Below are positions 36,149-43,504 of a stretch of DNA of 64,000 nucleotides, piece after piece. The DNA lies in assembly GCF_014211975.1 (NCBI RefSeq), contig NZ_CP060084.1, positions 2,801,001 through 2,865,000 of the forward strand, given 5' to 3'. The position numbers and the translations under genes are program-made. The stretch is from Teredinibacter haidensis. Its GTDB lineage: Bacteria; Pseudomonadota; Gammaproteobacteria; Pseudomonadales; Cellvibrionaceae. Below the pieces are notes generated by a model. The model searched no databases. It worked only from the letters and a program-made list of their open reading frames with translations, and had not been told where the DNA came from. The first letter of the stretch is position 1. Every line of letters begins with the position of its first letter.

Positions 36149-36164
36149 TACCCCTATTGGTGTA
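36149..36164. promoter_or_regulatory. NarL-type 7-2-7 pair upstream of moaA
   Basis: TACCCCT-AT-TGGTGTA is an inverted heptamer pair with a 2-base spacer, about 190 bases before the moaA start and 80 bases before the divergent hydrolase gene. The left heptamer is a full match to TACYYMT; the right one (TACACCA) is weaker. Confidence 0.6.
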
Positions 36165-36353
36165 TTGGCAAAAAGTTGCTTTCAGCGCACAATAGCACCT
36201 ACTTATAGCCGAAGCTTCCCACTCTAAACCAACGGTATGGCAAGGTTGAGAAGCCGCAATACTCCAGCTCGGTACTACACAGTACCTCAGTGGATGTATA
36301 GCCGGGTTGCAGAAGAAATTGTGCAGCCTCCCGAAATTTGGAAAGGCACTCTT

Positions 36354-37340
36354 ATGACCCAATACCACCAATTAACTGACAGCTACCAGCGTCAGTTTAC
36401 TTACCTACGCTTATCCGTTACGGATCAGTGTAACTTTCGTTGCAACTACTGTTTGCCCGATGGCTACTGTTCGGACACAGCTGAGCCTTACCTACAATTA
36501 GATGAAATTCAAAAAATTGTAGGAGCCTTTGCTATTAACGGTACAAAAAAAATTCGTATCACCGGCGGTGAGCCAACCCTACGTAAAGATATTGCAGAGA
36601 TTATTCACCTCTGTAAATCGACACCCGGCATTGACACCGTCGCGCTCACCTCCAACGGCTATAAAATTACTCAGTTACTACCGCGGTTAGTTGAAGCCGG
36701 ATTGGATCAGTTAAATTTAAGTGCCGATAGCCTGCAAGCGGAAAACTTTCATTTAATAACCGGCCACAATAAATTACAGGAAGTTTTAAACGGTATAGAA
36801 CAGGCTGTAGCGCTAGGAATTAAGAAAGTCAAACTCAACGCGGTTCTTATGCGCGAGTTTAACCACCATGAGTTGCAATCGTTTATTGCCTATGTTCGTG
36901 AGCGTCCGATCTCTTTGCGGTTTATCGAATTAATGGAGACGGGCGACAACAAAGATTTCTTCCAACAGCAGCATTTTAGTGGTGCGGAAATTCAACAACA
37001 CCTTGAAACAAATGGCTGGCTGCAAGTCTTGCGGGAACCGCATGCGGGCCCAGCAGTAGAATATACTCACCCCGACTATTCCGGTAATATCGGCTTGATC
37101 ATGCCCTATAGCAAGCATTTCTGTGCGAGCTGTAATCGCTTAAGAATATCGTCTCACGGTAATATGCACCTGTGCTTATTCGCTGAAGAACACCACAAGT
37201 TGCGGCCGTATTTACAATCGGAAAGCAGCGACCAACTTGCAGCTCGCCTTCGCGATCTATTGACGGTAAAGAAAGAAAGTCATGACCTTCACCAAGGCAA
37301 CAGCGGCTCGACCCGTCACCTGGCAATGCTGGGCGGTTAA
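36354..37340 (+). CDS. moaA: GTP 3',8-cyclase MoaA (molybdenum cofactor)
   Basis: Predicted 328 residues, the usual length. Radical-SAM site C26-x3-C30-x2-C33 (CNFRCNYC), GGEPTLR near 70, a second cluster site CASCNRLRIS with a following LCLF, and the conserved C-terminal Gly-Gly (LAMLGG). MoaA converts GTP to 3',8-cyclo-dihydro-GTP, the first step to the molybdenum cofactor. The ATG at 36354 (GGAAAGG upstream) gives the canonical start; the frame is open back to 36237 but that extension is not family-like. It is followed by moaB 18 bases later; moaC, moaD and moaE are not in the window. Confidence 0.95.
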   Translation: MTQYHQLTDSYQRQFTYLRLSVTDQCNFRCNYCLPDGYCSDTAEPYLQLDEIQKIVGAFAINGTKKIRITGGEPTLRKDIAEIIHLCKSTPGIDTVALTSNGYKITQLLPRLVEAGLDQLNLSADSLQAENFHLITGHNKLQEVLNGIEQAVALGIKKVKLNAVLMREFNHHELQSFIAYVRERPISLRFIELMETGDNKDFFQQQHFSGAEIQQHLETNGWLQVLREPHAGPAVEYTHPDYSGNIGLIMPYSKHFCASCNRLRISSHGNMHLCLFAEEHHKLRPYLQSESSDQLAARLRDLLTVKKESHDLHQGNSGSTRHLAMLGG

Positions 37341-37358
37341 TCAATTAAGGTTTGAATT

Positions 37359-37904
37359 ATGGGAAAACTTGTTACTCAACATCTGATACCACTGAACATT
37401 GCCGTATTGACAGTATCCGATACCCGCAATGAGGATACCGACACCTCAGGCCAAAGCCTTATCAACGCACTGACTGATTTCGGCCACACGCTTTGTGACA
37501 AAAAAATTGTGGTCGATGATATTTATAAAATACGCGCTGCGGCATCAGCCTGGATTGCAGATGAAGATACACATGTAATCCTTATTACCGGCGGTACCGG
37601 CTTTACCTCTCGCGACAGCACGCCAGAGGCGATTACACCTCTGCTGGATAAAACGGTAGAGGGCTTTGGTGAGTTATTCCGCCAGATATCACTGGAGCAA
37701 ATCGGCACATCGACAATTCAATCCCGCGCCTTAGCGGGATTGGCAAATGGTACCGTTATTTTCTGCGTACCCGGCAGTACCAATGCCTGTAAAACAGCCT
37801 GGAATGAGATTATCTGCAAACAGCTGGATAGCCGTCAGGGCCCTTGTAATTTTGTTCCTCAGCTAAAAGGGATAGACATTAGCACCTGCACCACTCGCGG
37901 CTAA
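37359..37904 (+). CDS. moaB: Molybdenum cofactor biosynthesis protein MoaB
   Basis: Predicted 181 residues. The MoaB/Mog fold is shown by IAVLTVSDTRNEDTDTSGQ near 14, LITGGTGFTSRDSTPEA near 75 and FCVPGSTNACKTAW near 135. MoaB or Mog adenylates molybdopterin before MoeA inserts molybdenum; MoaB is the closer match in length and wording. It is in one operon with moaA and complements moeA at 25616. The stop overlaps by 3 bases with the stop of the convergent HNH gene. Confidence 0.92.
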   Translation: MGKLVTQHLIPLNIAVLTVSDTRNEDTDTSGQSLINALTDFGHTLCDKKIVVDDIYKIRAAASAWIADEDTHVILITGGTGFTSRDSTPEAITPLLDKTVEGFGELFRQISLEQIGTSTIQSRALAGLANGTVIFCVPGSTNACKTAWNEIICKQLDSRQGPCNFVPQLKGIDISTCTTRG

Positions 37905-38473
37905 GCACAACACGTCAACTGGGGGCTATAACGGTAAAATTGTGGGCGTAGATACTCCATCTGATCGCCACGAATACGTTCCGTATTGATCAGCGCTAAA
38001 TATTCAGAGGGGTTGGGCCGGTAAGGTAACGCCAATAATTCCATACTAATTTCAGAAAGTAGCGAGCCCCCTTTGCGCTGATTGCAGCGCTTACAGGAGG
38101 CGACAACATTCTCCCACTTATCCTTGCCTCCACGACTGGTCGGATGAACATGGTCTCGCGACAAATAAGAGAACTCAAAATACGAACCACAGTACAGGCA
38201 CTGATAATTATCACGGGAAAAAAGTGCGCTATTTGATAGTGGGGGATTGCGCCGGAGAGGCGCCATGCGGCTACCCTCACAGGCAATAATCGCAGGCAAC
38301 GGAATAACGGTTTGCCTTCCGGTCATTCGGGAATAGCCTCCTCGGGCTTTTTTTACCACCCCCCCCAAAGTCCAACCAATTATTCCGCGAGCATACAGAC
38401 AGGCCGTTTCCTTCCAACTTAACCACTCGATGGGTTGGCCCGCCATATTTAATCGCAGTATTTTCGCTTCCAT
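37901..38473 (-). CDS. HNH endonuclease family protein
   Basis: Predicted 190 residues. The HNH core is clear: CLYCGSYFEFSYLSRDHV, then HPTSRGGKDKWENVVASC and KRCNQRKGG, with two CxxC zinc knuckles. The N-terminal half (MEAKILRLNMAGQPIEWLSW) is the usual start for chromosomal HNH proteins of gammaproteobacteria, whose function is not established; no phage or intron genes are nearby. The ATG at 38473 is chosen although the frame is open for 114 more codons upstream, because that extension runs through an intrinsic terminator and lacks family sequence. Confidence 0.85.
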   Translation of the reverse strand: MEAKILRLNMAGQPIEWLSWKETACLYARGIIGWTLGGVVKKARGGYSRMTGRQTVIPLPAIIACEGSRMAPLRRNPPLSNSALFSRDNYQCLYCGSYFEFSYLSRDHVHPTSRGGKDKWENVVASCKRCNQRKGGSLLSEISMELLALPYRPNPSEYLALINTERIRGDQMEYLRPQFYRYSPQLTCCA

Positions 38474-38615
38474 AATATTATCCAGTGATTTACAAAAATC
38501 ACAGCTCAGCCATCTAAGCATAGACCAACGATAGAACCACATCGTCGATTTTAAGGAGCATAAAATCGTTAACAGGAAAATAATCGGCCGGTTAATACGT
38601 AGCCCAACTAACGCT

Positions 38616-38909
38616 TTAGCACCACTTTCGGTTGTAGCGAATAACACTCGGCTCGGCTCGGCCACCATAACGAAAAAACCCGCCGAGCAGCGCTGGGCGG
38701 GGGTTTTGAATTGGAGCATCATAGGCGTTGCGAAGGTAACTAAACCGTTGACTCTCCCACCTCGGTGAAGAGTAGTCGCTGGGGTAGCTCGATAGCGCCG
38801 AACCATTACGGACACCTGCCACTCGTCTGCTTAAGTACTTGAAGATAACTCTCCTCGTTCCGACCACACCGGAATCAGTACAGTGTAAACCCTTGTCAAT
38901 ATTGGCCAT
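38616..38909 (-). CDS. Small basic open frame running through an intrinsic terminator (uncertain)
   Basis: A 97-codon frame starts at an ATG at 38909, just after GGAGAGAGTGA, and begins MANIDKGLHCTDSGVV, then RRVIFKYLSRRVAGVR and SSPRWESQRFSYLRNAYD. The region up to about residue 69 is basic and rich in Ser, Arg and Tyr. From residue 69 on, the frame passes through the terminator stem and T-run at 38673-38703 and the stop codon lies 55 bases beyond it, so most transcripts would lack a stop codon. No family was recognised. Either it is a real protein whose mRNA is made without a stop, as known for E. coli arfA, or the frame is chance inside a small RNA gene. Confidence 0.35.
   Translation of the reverse strand: MANIDKGLHCTDSGVVGTRRVIFKYLSRRVAGVRNGSALSSYPSDYSSPRWESQRFSYLRNAYDAPIQNPRPALLGGFFRYGGRAEPSVIRYNRKWC
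38673..38703 (-). terminator. Intrinsic terminator of the small transcription unit
   Basis: On the minus strand CCCGCC and GGCGGG form a GC-rich stem with CAGCGCTG between, directly followed by six T's. The plus strand also has TTTT after the stem, so it could stop transcription in both directions. Confidence 0.8.
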
Positions 38910-38916
38910 TCACTCT
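38673..38916 (-). ncRNA. Short transcription unit with consensus promoter and intrinsic terminator
   Basis: On the minus strand a near-perfect sigma-70 promoter is followed after about 245 bases by a strong terminator, with no complete gene in between. Local hairpins can form, for example TTCCG-GTGTGGT-CGGAA near 38860 and CTCTTCACC pairing with GGTGGGAGAG near 38770. It does not resemble 6S, 4.5S, RNase P RNA or tmRNA as far as can be judged by eye. It could be a novel small RNA, the mRNA of the small open frame at 38909, or both. Confidence 0.5.
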
Positions 38917-38922
38917 CTCCGG

Positions 38923-38950
38923 ATATTACTCCATCCTAAAGAGGTGTCAA
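38923..38950 (-). promoter_or_regulatory. Near-consensus sigma-70 promoter
   Basis: On the minus strand TTGACA (38950-38945) is separated by 16 bases from TAATAT (38928-38923). The predicted start near 38916 would leave only about 7 bases before the ATG at 38909. It is one of the strongest-looking promoters in the window. Confidence 0.75.
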
Positions 38951-39375
38951 GTCGCAGAAACGCGACCCTCTTTGCATTTTTACACTCTTGGCTTGAACAT
39001 ACTTTGTGACAACTAAGAGACTATGTTTTAAATATTTCGTTGCCATCAAGCTGCTCTTATAGAACATTTGAATTTTACATTTCTGTAGTTACAGAAACGA
39101 GTATGGCCACTAGAGCAAGCTTCAATTAAAGCCTGTAATACAACAGCGCCCTAAAGCCAAGCAGCATTATCGTAGCTCCACACTAATGTAAAAATAGATA
39201 GCCAAGGAGATGAGCTTTCACTAAGTTTTCTTCTCTGATGATATGCACCGCAAGCACGGTCACGTGCTTTAACCACAATATAACAACATCGGCTAACAAG
39301 AATATCTATTATTAGAAATGGCAAATATAAAAGAAGTGTTTACGAGTAGGGGATGGAAACAAAATGGGATCTATA

Positions 39376-39408
39376 ACGTAAAACGCCGCGACCTTTACGG
39401 TCGCGGCG
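39376..39408 (-). terminator. Intrinsic terminator of the candidate small RNA
   Basis: A perfect 10-bp GC-rich stem (39399-39408 with 39384-39393), 5-base loop, followed on the minus strand by TTTTACGTT. Confidence 0.75.
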
Positions 39409-39502
39409 AACTCACAGGATTTTACCCTGATTCCTTTAAGGTACTATGTGGCATCGCTCCAAGCTGTTCCCTGCCGCAGATCCATCTGCTGCGTCCTTGA
39501 CA
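39376..39502 (-). ncRNA. Candidate Rsm/Csr-type regulatory small RNA
   Basis: A roughly 125-base RNA is predicted on the minus strand, from a -10-like TAGAAT (39514-39509) to a strong terminator with a 10-bp stem, CGCCGCGACC-GTAAA-GGTCGCGGCG, then TTTT. It holds five GGA motifs, one displayed in a tetraloop: GCAGA-TGGA-TCTGC. GGA in hairpin loops is the binding site of CsrA/RsmA. A GacA/UvrY-like palindrome lies about 64 bases upstream of the expected start. These traits fit RsmY/RsmZ/CsrB-type RNAs that sequester CsrA/RsmA; sequence families could not be compared. Confidence 0.55.
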
Positions 39503-39557
39503 GCGTGCATTCTAAGGAATTTACCAATAAAAAACAGAGGCACATGTCGCTTTTTCT

Positions 39558-39575
39558 TGTGAGATATCTCCCACA
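39558..39575. promoter_or_regulatory. GacA/UvrY-type upstream activating sequence (candidate)
   Basis: TGTGAGATATCTCCCACA resembles the 18-base inverted repeats bound by GacA and UvrY before rsm and csr small RNA genes (TGT-AG-N6-CT-ACA type). The inner ten bases, GAGATATCTC, are a perfect palindrome. It is centred about 64 bases before the expected start of the small RNA at 39502. Confidence 0.5.
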
Positions 39576-39650
39576 AAAATAAAAACCGGGGCGAACCAAC
39601 GCTCACGACCGCACTGTCTGCAGCGCTGAAGCTAGGTACAGCACCGAATA

Positions 39651-40235
39651 TTAGTATACGACGTCACGTAAATTTTTTAACTGCGAGCCCTGCGTCCGCA
39701 CAATGTGTTGTATTAGCGCTTCCTGATCCTTCTTGCTCATGCCAAAGAAGTCCAATCGCCAGTAATAGCTCTCACCATCACCATTGGGCGAACAACCAAC
39801 AACCCTTCCGTTAGTCTCTATGCGTAAATTGCCCGGCGACAAAGTTATATGCATCCTCAGGCTCGAGCCTTCCTCTATTTCTTCATTGTTGACAAAGCCT
39901 ATCCCACACGCTGAGATATTAGCTTCTTTCACCTTGTGGGCAATACGAGAAATGGTGTGGCTATCCATTAATAGATGGTTGACGATTCGTTCAAGCTTTT
40001 GATTGAACAGGCCTATAAGCTCTGCAACTTTTGGATTCTCGTCTTCAACCTCCGATAACAGCAGCTCTATTGTTGCATCCTGCTCTTCAGTTACGTCCAG
40101 AAGGCTTGCCATGCGCCCGCCCTCGTCGGACGCGTCTTCCTCCTGCAGAGGATCGTGGTGAGAGTGTTGCAACACCTCGTAACCAATACCCACAGTTTCA
40201 TCAATACGAAAATATCGCCGCCGCTCATCGTGCAT
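39651..40235 (-). CDS. PilZ-domain protein coupled to the stator genes
   Basis: Predicted 194 residues. It begins with ERRRYFRID (the RxxxR part of a PilZ c-di-GMP site) near residue 4, followed by a long acidic insert about 25-75, and later ANISACGIGF near 108 (the D/NxSxxG part). PilZ proteins bind c-di-GMP and often brake flagellar motors. The ATG overlaps the pomB stop (TAATG), so it is made together with the stator. A role in adjusting the motor to c-di-GMP is inferred from this coupling. Confidence 0.82.
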   Translation of the reverse strand: MHDERRRYFRIDETVGIGYEVLQHSHHDPLQEEDASDEGGRMASLLDVTEEQDATIELLLSEVEDENPKVAELIGLFNQKLERIVNHLLMDSHTISRIAHKVKEANISACGIGFVNNEEIEEGSSLRMHITLSPGNLRIETNGRVVGCSPNGDGESYYWRLDFFGMSKKDQEALIQHIVRTQGSQLKNLRDVVY

Positions 40236-41221
40236 TAGAAAATCTCTTCAGGTTCCAGATCGAACAAATATTCCGGAGCAATATCCAGCTCTCGCAGTAT
40301 ATCGGCCCCCTCTTTATCATCTTTCAAAAGCTTCAAGTCTTCTTCTTCCAGCTCGTTTTCCAGCCCCTGTTTTACTAGAATTTCTACCCGTCGATTGCGA
40401 GCACGGTTTTCGGCTGAATCGTTAGGGGCAAGAGGAACCGTATCGGCAAAGCCCGATATTTCAAAACGTCTTTCCGCTACATCTCCACCCACCATAAGTT
40501 CATGGGCGACAGAAACAGCGCGCGAAGATGATAACTCCCAGTTAGAGCGAAAGCGACTCGTGCGAATGGGTACATCGTCGGTGTGCCCCTGGACTTCGAT
40601 CTTGCCTTTTTTAAGCGCAAGTACTGCACGCACCTCCCGCATAACGTCCCTGTAGGATGGAGCCATATCAGCGGAGCCTGAAATGAAAGACCCCTTTTCT
40701 CGAATACGAATAATGATAAGTCGCCCACGGGTTTCAATCTCTACCTGCCCGGCAGCTATCTGTTCGTGCAGCGCTCCCGCCAACTCGTAAGCATCCTCTT
40801 CTGTTTGTTTTAGCAACTCTTCAAGCTGCTGCTTAACCCGCAGCTTTACTCCGGCATCATAGCCCTCATCCCCCTGTTCGATATCGAACTCCTCCACACA
40901 GTACTGCTCCATCGACATTTCAGTAATGTCCTGTGTCTTCTGCCAGATCTCATTGATGGGCGTCGGCTCTGGGCGACCGGGGCTAAACTCCTGGGCAATA
41001 ATGCTGGTCCCCTTAGGGATATCCGTGACGCTCAGCTTGTTTTGCACGCCGAAAGCCTGAGCCATAGAGCCAGCCAAGCGTTTGAACTTCATTGCATCCA
41101 TTTCAGAAAACGACAATAGCAGTACGAAGAAGCACATTAGCAACGACATTAAGTCAGCGAAAGTAGCAATCCAGGGCGGTAGCCCCGGTTTACATTTGCA
41201 GTCGTCCTCTTCATCGCTCAT
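40235..41221 (-). CDS. pomB: Flagellar motor stator protein PomB (Na+-type MotB)
   Basis: Predicted 328 residues. N-terminal plug and single helix with the ion-binding Asp: PPWIATFADLMSLLMCFF near 15-32. Then SIIAQEFSPGRPEPTPIN near 73, almost identical in wording to Vibrio PomB, and an OmpA-like peptidoglycan-binding domain about 165-285 (QGHTDDVPI, NWELSSSRA, NRARNRRVEI). It anchors the stator to the cell wall and forms the ion channel with PomA. The C-terminus extends about 40 acidic residues beyond the OmpA domain. The order pomA-pomB-pilZ is one operon. Confidence 0.93.
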   Translation of the reverse strand: MSDEEDDCKCKPGLPPWIATFADLMSLLMCFFVLLLSFSEMDAMKFKRLAGSMAQAFGVQNKLSVTDIPKGTSIIAQEFSPGRPEPTPINEIWQKTQDITEMSMEQYCVEEFDIEQGDEGYDAGVKLRVKQQLEELLKQTEEDAYELAGALHEQIAAGQVEIETRGRLIIIRIREKGSFISGSADMAPSYRDVMREVRAVLALKKGKIEVQGHTDDVPIRTSRFRSNWELSSSRAVSVAHELMVGGDVAERRFEISGFADTVPLAPNDSAENRARNRRVEILVKQGLENELEEEDLKLLKDDKEGADILRELDIAPEYLFDLEPEEIF

Positions 41222-41239
41222 GATTCAATCACCGGAATT

Positions 41240-42001
41240 TTACTCTGCGCCTTCAACAACACGTTTTCCCTCGGGTAAATAGTTACGCAGCATCGAGTCG
41301 ATTACTCTCGGGTTTTGCCCACCCTGAATAGCCAGCAACGCATCGATAACGAGGCTTTTGATCATCGCCTCCTCTCCAGCACGCAGTTTTAATTTATCCG
41401 AAATAGGACCACACATAGCGTTGGCTATCACCGCGCCATAAAGCGTCGTTAGCAGAGCCACAGCCATAGCCGGGCCAATTGACTTGGGGTCATCCATATT
41501 CGCCAACATGGCAACCAAACCGATGAGGGTACCAATCATCCCCATCGCAGGTGCCATTTCGGCCATGGCAGCAAAAATGGAGGAACCAATTTCATGGCGT
41601 TCGGCAGCTTTATTTTTATCAATGGATAGCAGCGTTTTTACTACGTCGGGATCATGACCATCCACGAGTAACTGAATACCCCGCTGGAGAAAATCACTGC
41701 TCACTTCTTTACCCTCCAACGAGAGCAGGCCTCCCTTTCTGGCCTCGTCCGCCAACGACACAATTTCATCAATCAATTCGTTCGGGTCGGGTAGCTTGGT
41801 CGAAAAGCTTTTTCCCGCGACACCTACTGCCCCCAGAAACTGCCCAAGCCCGTATTTCGCCATAACTGCGAAAACTGTCCCCCCCACCACGATGACCAGC
41901 GATGGACCATTGACAAACATACCCAGCTCGCCACTCATCAACATGGAAACCACAATCAGTGCCAGTGCACCAACGAGCCCCACTATCGTTGCTAAATCCA
42001 C
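41240..42001 (-). CDS. pomA: Flagellar motor stator protein PomA (Na+-type MotA)
   Basis: Predicted 253 residues, four membrane helices with a cytoplasmic loop between the second and third. MDLATIVGLVGALALIV at the start, GPSLVIVVGGTVFAV near 32, and AAMAEMAPAMGMIGTLIGLVAML near 145-167 are typical of PomA/MotA. It forms the stator ring that couples ion flow to flagellar rotation; the wording is nearer to the sodium-type than to the proton-type. pomB starts 18 bases after its stop. Confidence 0.94.
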   Translation of the reverse strand: MDLATIVGLVGALALIVVSMLMSGELGMFVNGPSLVIVVGGTVFAVMAKYGLGQFLGAVGVAGKSFSTKLPDPNELIDEIVSLADEARKGGLLSLEGKEVSSDFLQRGIQLLVDGHDPDVVKTLLSIDKNKAAERHEIGSSIFAAMAEMAPAMGMIGTLIGLVAMLANMDDPKSIGPAMAVALLTTLYGAVIANAMCGPISDKLKLRAGEEAMIKSLVIDALLAIQGGQNPRVIDSMLRNYLPEGKRVVEGAE

Positions 42002-42099
42002 AGAGTTATCCTCTCAAGGTTATAACTAGGCACTTTATGGTCCTGCAGGCCAATCAGGTGCTTATTACTTACTTCTAGTCTAGACACAATTCGCCTAAG

Positions 42100-42146
42100 G
42101 AGTAGGGTTATTATCCATACTTTGTTATGAATGACCCTGCTCTTTT
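42100..42146. repeat. Imperfect inverted repeat upstream of pomA and xseB
   Basis: GAGTAGGGTTATT (42100-42112) and AATGACCCTGCTC (42130-42142) are mirror images at 11 of 13 positions, with a 17-base centre and TTTT following. It could be a regulator-binding dyad for pomA; as a terminator it has no upstream gene on the plus strand to serve. Confidence 0.4.
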
Positions 42147-42284
42147 GTCCCATCCCAAAAGATAGTTATCGGCCTCTAACCCGATTGTTTTAATCGTACG
42201 AAACACATCAGTTGAGCATTGACCCCCCTAGCTTGCTCAGGTATGTTTGCGCCAAACACCGCAGGCTCCAGAGGCACAATTAAC

Positions 42285-42533
42285 GTGGCGACGAAAAAAA
42301 CACCGAATTTTGAGAAATCTTTAGAGGATCTAGAAACCCTAGTATCGAAGCTAGAAAGCGGCGATCTGTCACTGGAAGACTCCCTAAAAACCTTTGAGCA
42401 GGGTATTAAGCTAACCCGTAACTGCCAAACCGCGTTGCAGGAAGCAGAGCAGAAAGTAGCGATACTGTTGCAGCAGGATAACGGCGAGCACAGCAGCGAA
42501 CCTTTCGAGCTGGAAAGCAAGGCCGCAGAATAG
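42285..42533 (+). CDS. xseB: Exodeoxyribonuclease VII small subunit
   Basis: Predicted 82 residues, matching XseB. The sequence FEKSLEDLETLVSKLESGDL, then SLEDSLKTFEQGIKL is the family signature, a two-helix coiled coil that packs on XseA. Start is taken as the GTG at 42285 (VATKKTPN), with GAGG 11 bases before; an upstream ATG at 42219 would add 22 unlike residues. ispA starts 2 bases after the stop, the common xseB-ispA order. Confidence 0.93.
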   Translation: MATKKTPNFEKSLEDLETLVSKLESGDLSLEDSLKTFEQGIKLTRNCQTALQEAEQKVAILLQQDNGEHSSEPFELESKAAE

Positions 42534-42535
42534 GC

Positions 42536-43438
42536 ATGGCGGACCTACAAGCATTTATGGCGCAGCAACAGTCGCGCACATCGAAACGATTACTCGATAG
42601 TCTTTCTGGTGAGTTTATATCCCCCAATGCCACTGAAGCCGATAACCAGCTTCTAGATGCCATGCGCTACAGCCTGCTTAATGGAGGCAAGCGCATTCGC
42701 CCAGTACTAGTTACCGCCGCCGCCCACGCCCTAGCAGAACCAAACGCCGCCACCGACACCTACGCAGCAGCCATAGAATGCATTCACGCCTACAGCCTGA
42801 TCCACGACGACCTTCCAGCGATGGACAACGACAAGCTGCGCAGAGGCAAACCCACCTGCCATATTGCCTTCGGTGAAGCGACGGCAATCTTGGCGGGCGA
42901 TGCGCTTCAGTGCCACGCGTTCGAACTGATTACCAGTAACAATGATATCGGTTCAGCGCAGGCCATAGCGGCACTTAAAGTACTTGCCGAGGCCTCCGGT
43001 GCAAAGGGAATGGTACTGGGCCAAGCCATTGATCTGGCCTCGGTTGAAAAAGCTCTTGCCCTACAACAACTACAGCTCATGCACCACCACAAAACCGGTG
43101 CTTTGATCGAAGCGTCCGTGGTGCTGGGTGGCATTTCCGTCAATGCCAGCGATGAACAACTACGAAAGCTAAAAGTCTACGCCAAAGCCATAGGCCTGGC
43201 TTTTCAGGTTAAGGACGATATTCTGGATGTAACCGCCGATACCGCCACTCTGGGCAAGCAACAGGGCGCCGACGCGGAACGCAACAAACCCACCTATGTT
43301 TCTTTATTGGGGCTTGAAGGTGCGATAGAAAAGGCTCAAGCTCTGCGGAATGAAGCATTGGAGGCTCTCAGCCCCTTCAACCAGGGCGCCCGTTATTTAC
43401 GGCAATTGGCGCACTATATTGTTGACCGGGATCACTAG
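42536..43438 (+). CDS. ispA: (2E,6E)-Farnesyl diphosphate synthase
   Basis: Predicted 300 residues. First Asp-rich motif SLIHDDLPAMDND near 88 and second DDILD near 228, with GGKRIRP near 50, identify a short-chain trans-prenyl synthase. It joins IPP with DMAPP and GPP to make farnesyl diphosphate for quinones and undecaprenyl phosphate. In many gammaproteobacteria dxs follows directly; here the next gene is hisI, so dxs lies elsewhere. Confidence 0.94.
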   Translation: MADLQAFMAQQQSRTSKRLLDSLSGEFISPNATEADNQLLDAMRYSLLNGGKRIRPVLVTAAAHALAEPNAATDTYAAAIECIHAYSLIHDDLPAMDNDKLRRGKPTCHIAFGEATAILAGDALQCHAFELITSNNDIGSAQAIAALKVLAEASGAKGMVLGQAIDLASVEKALALQQLQLMHHHKTGALIEASVVLGGISVNASDEQLRKLKVYAKAIGLAFQVKDDILDVTADTATLGKQQGADAERNKPTYVSLLGLEGAIEKAQALRNEALEALSPFNQGARYLRQLAHYIVDRDH

Positions 43439-43504
43439 CTGATACGCCGCGACTCAACCCTCGCCCTAAACCCGGTATGCTTACCCTTTTTTAAAGAGCC
43501 CCCC

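Noticed and set aside
38474..38815. N-terminal extension of the HNH nuclease by 114 codons
   Set aside because: The extension crosses a strong terminator and lacks family sequence; the ATG at 38473 gives the usual HNH start.
39318..39500. 60-codon plus-strand frame
   Set aside because: It runs antisense across the GC-rich terminator stem and the candidate small RNA; no ribosome-binding site.
42100..42146. Inverted repeat plus TTTT as a plus-strand terminator
   Set aside because: No plus-strand gene ends upstream (pomA is on the minus strand) and the loop is long; listed only as a repeat.
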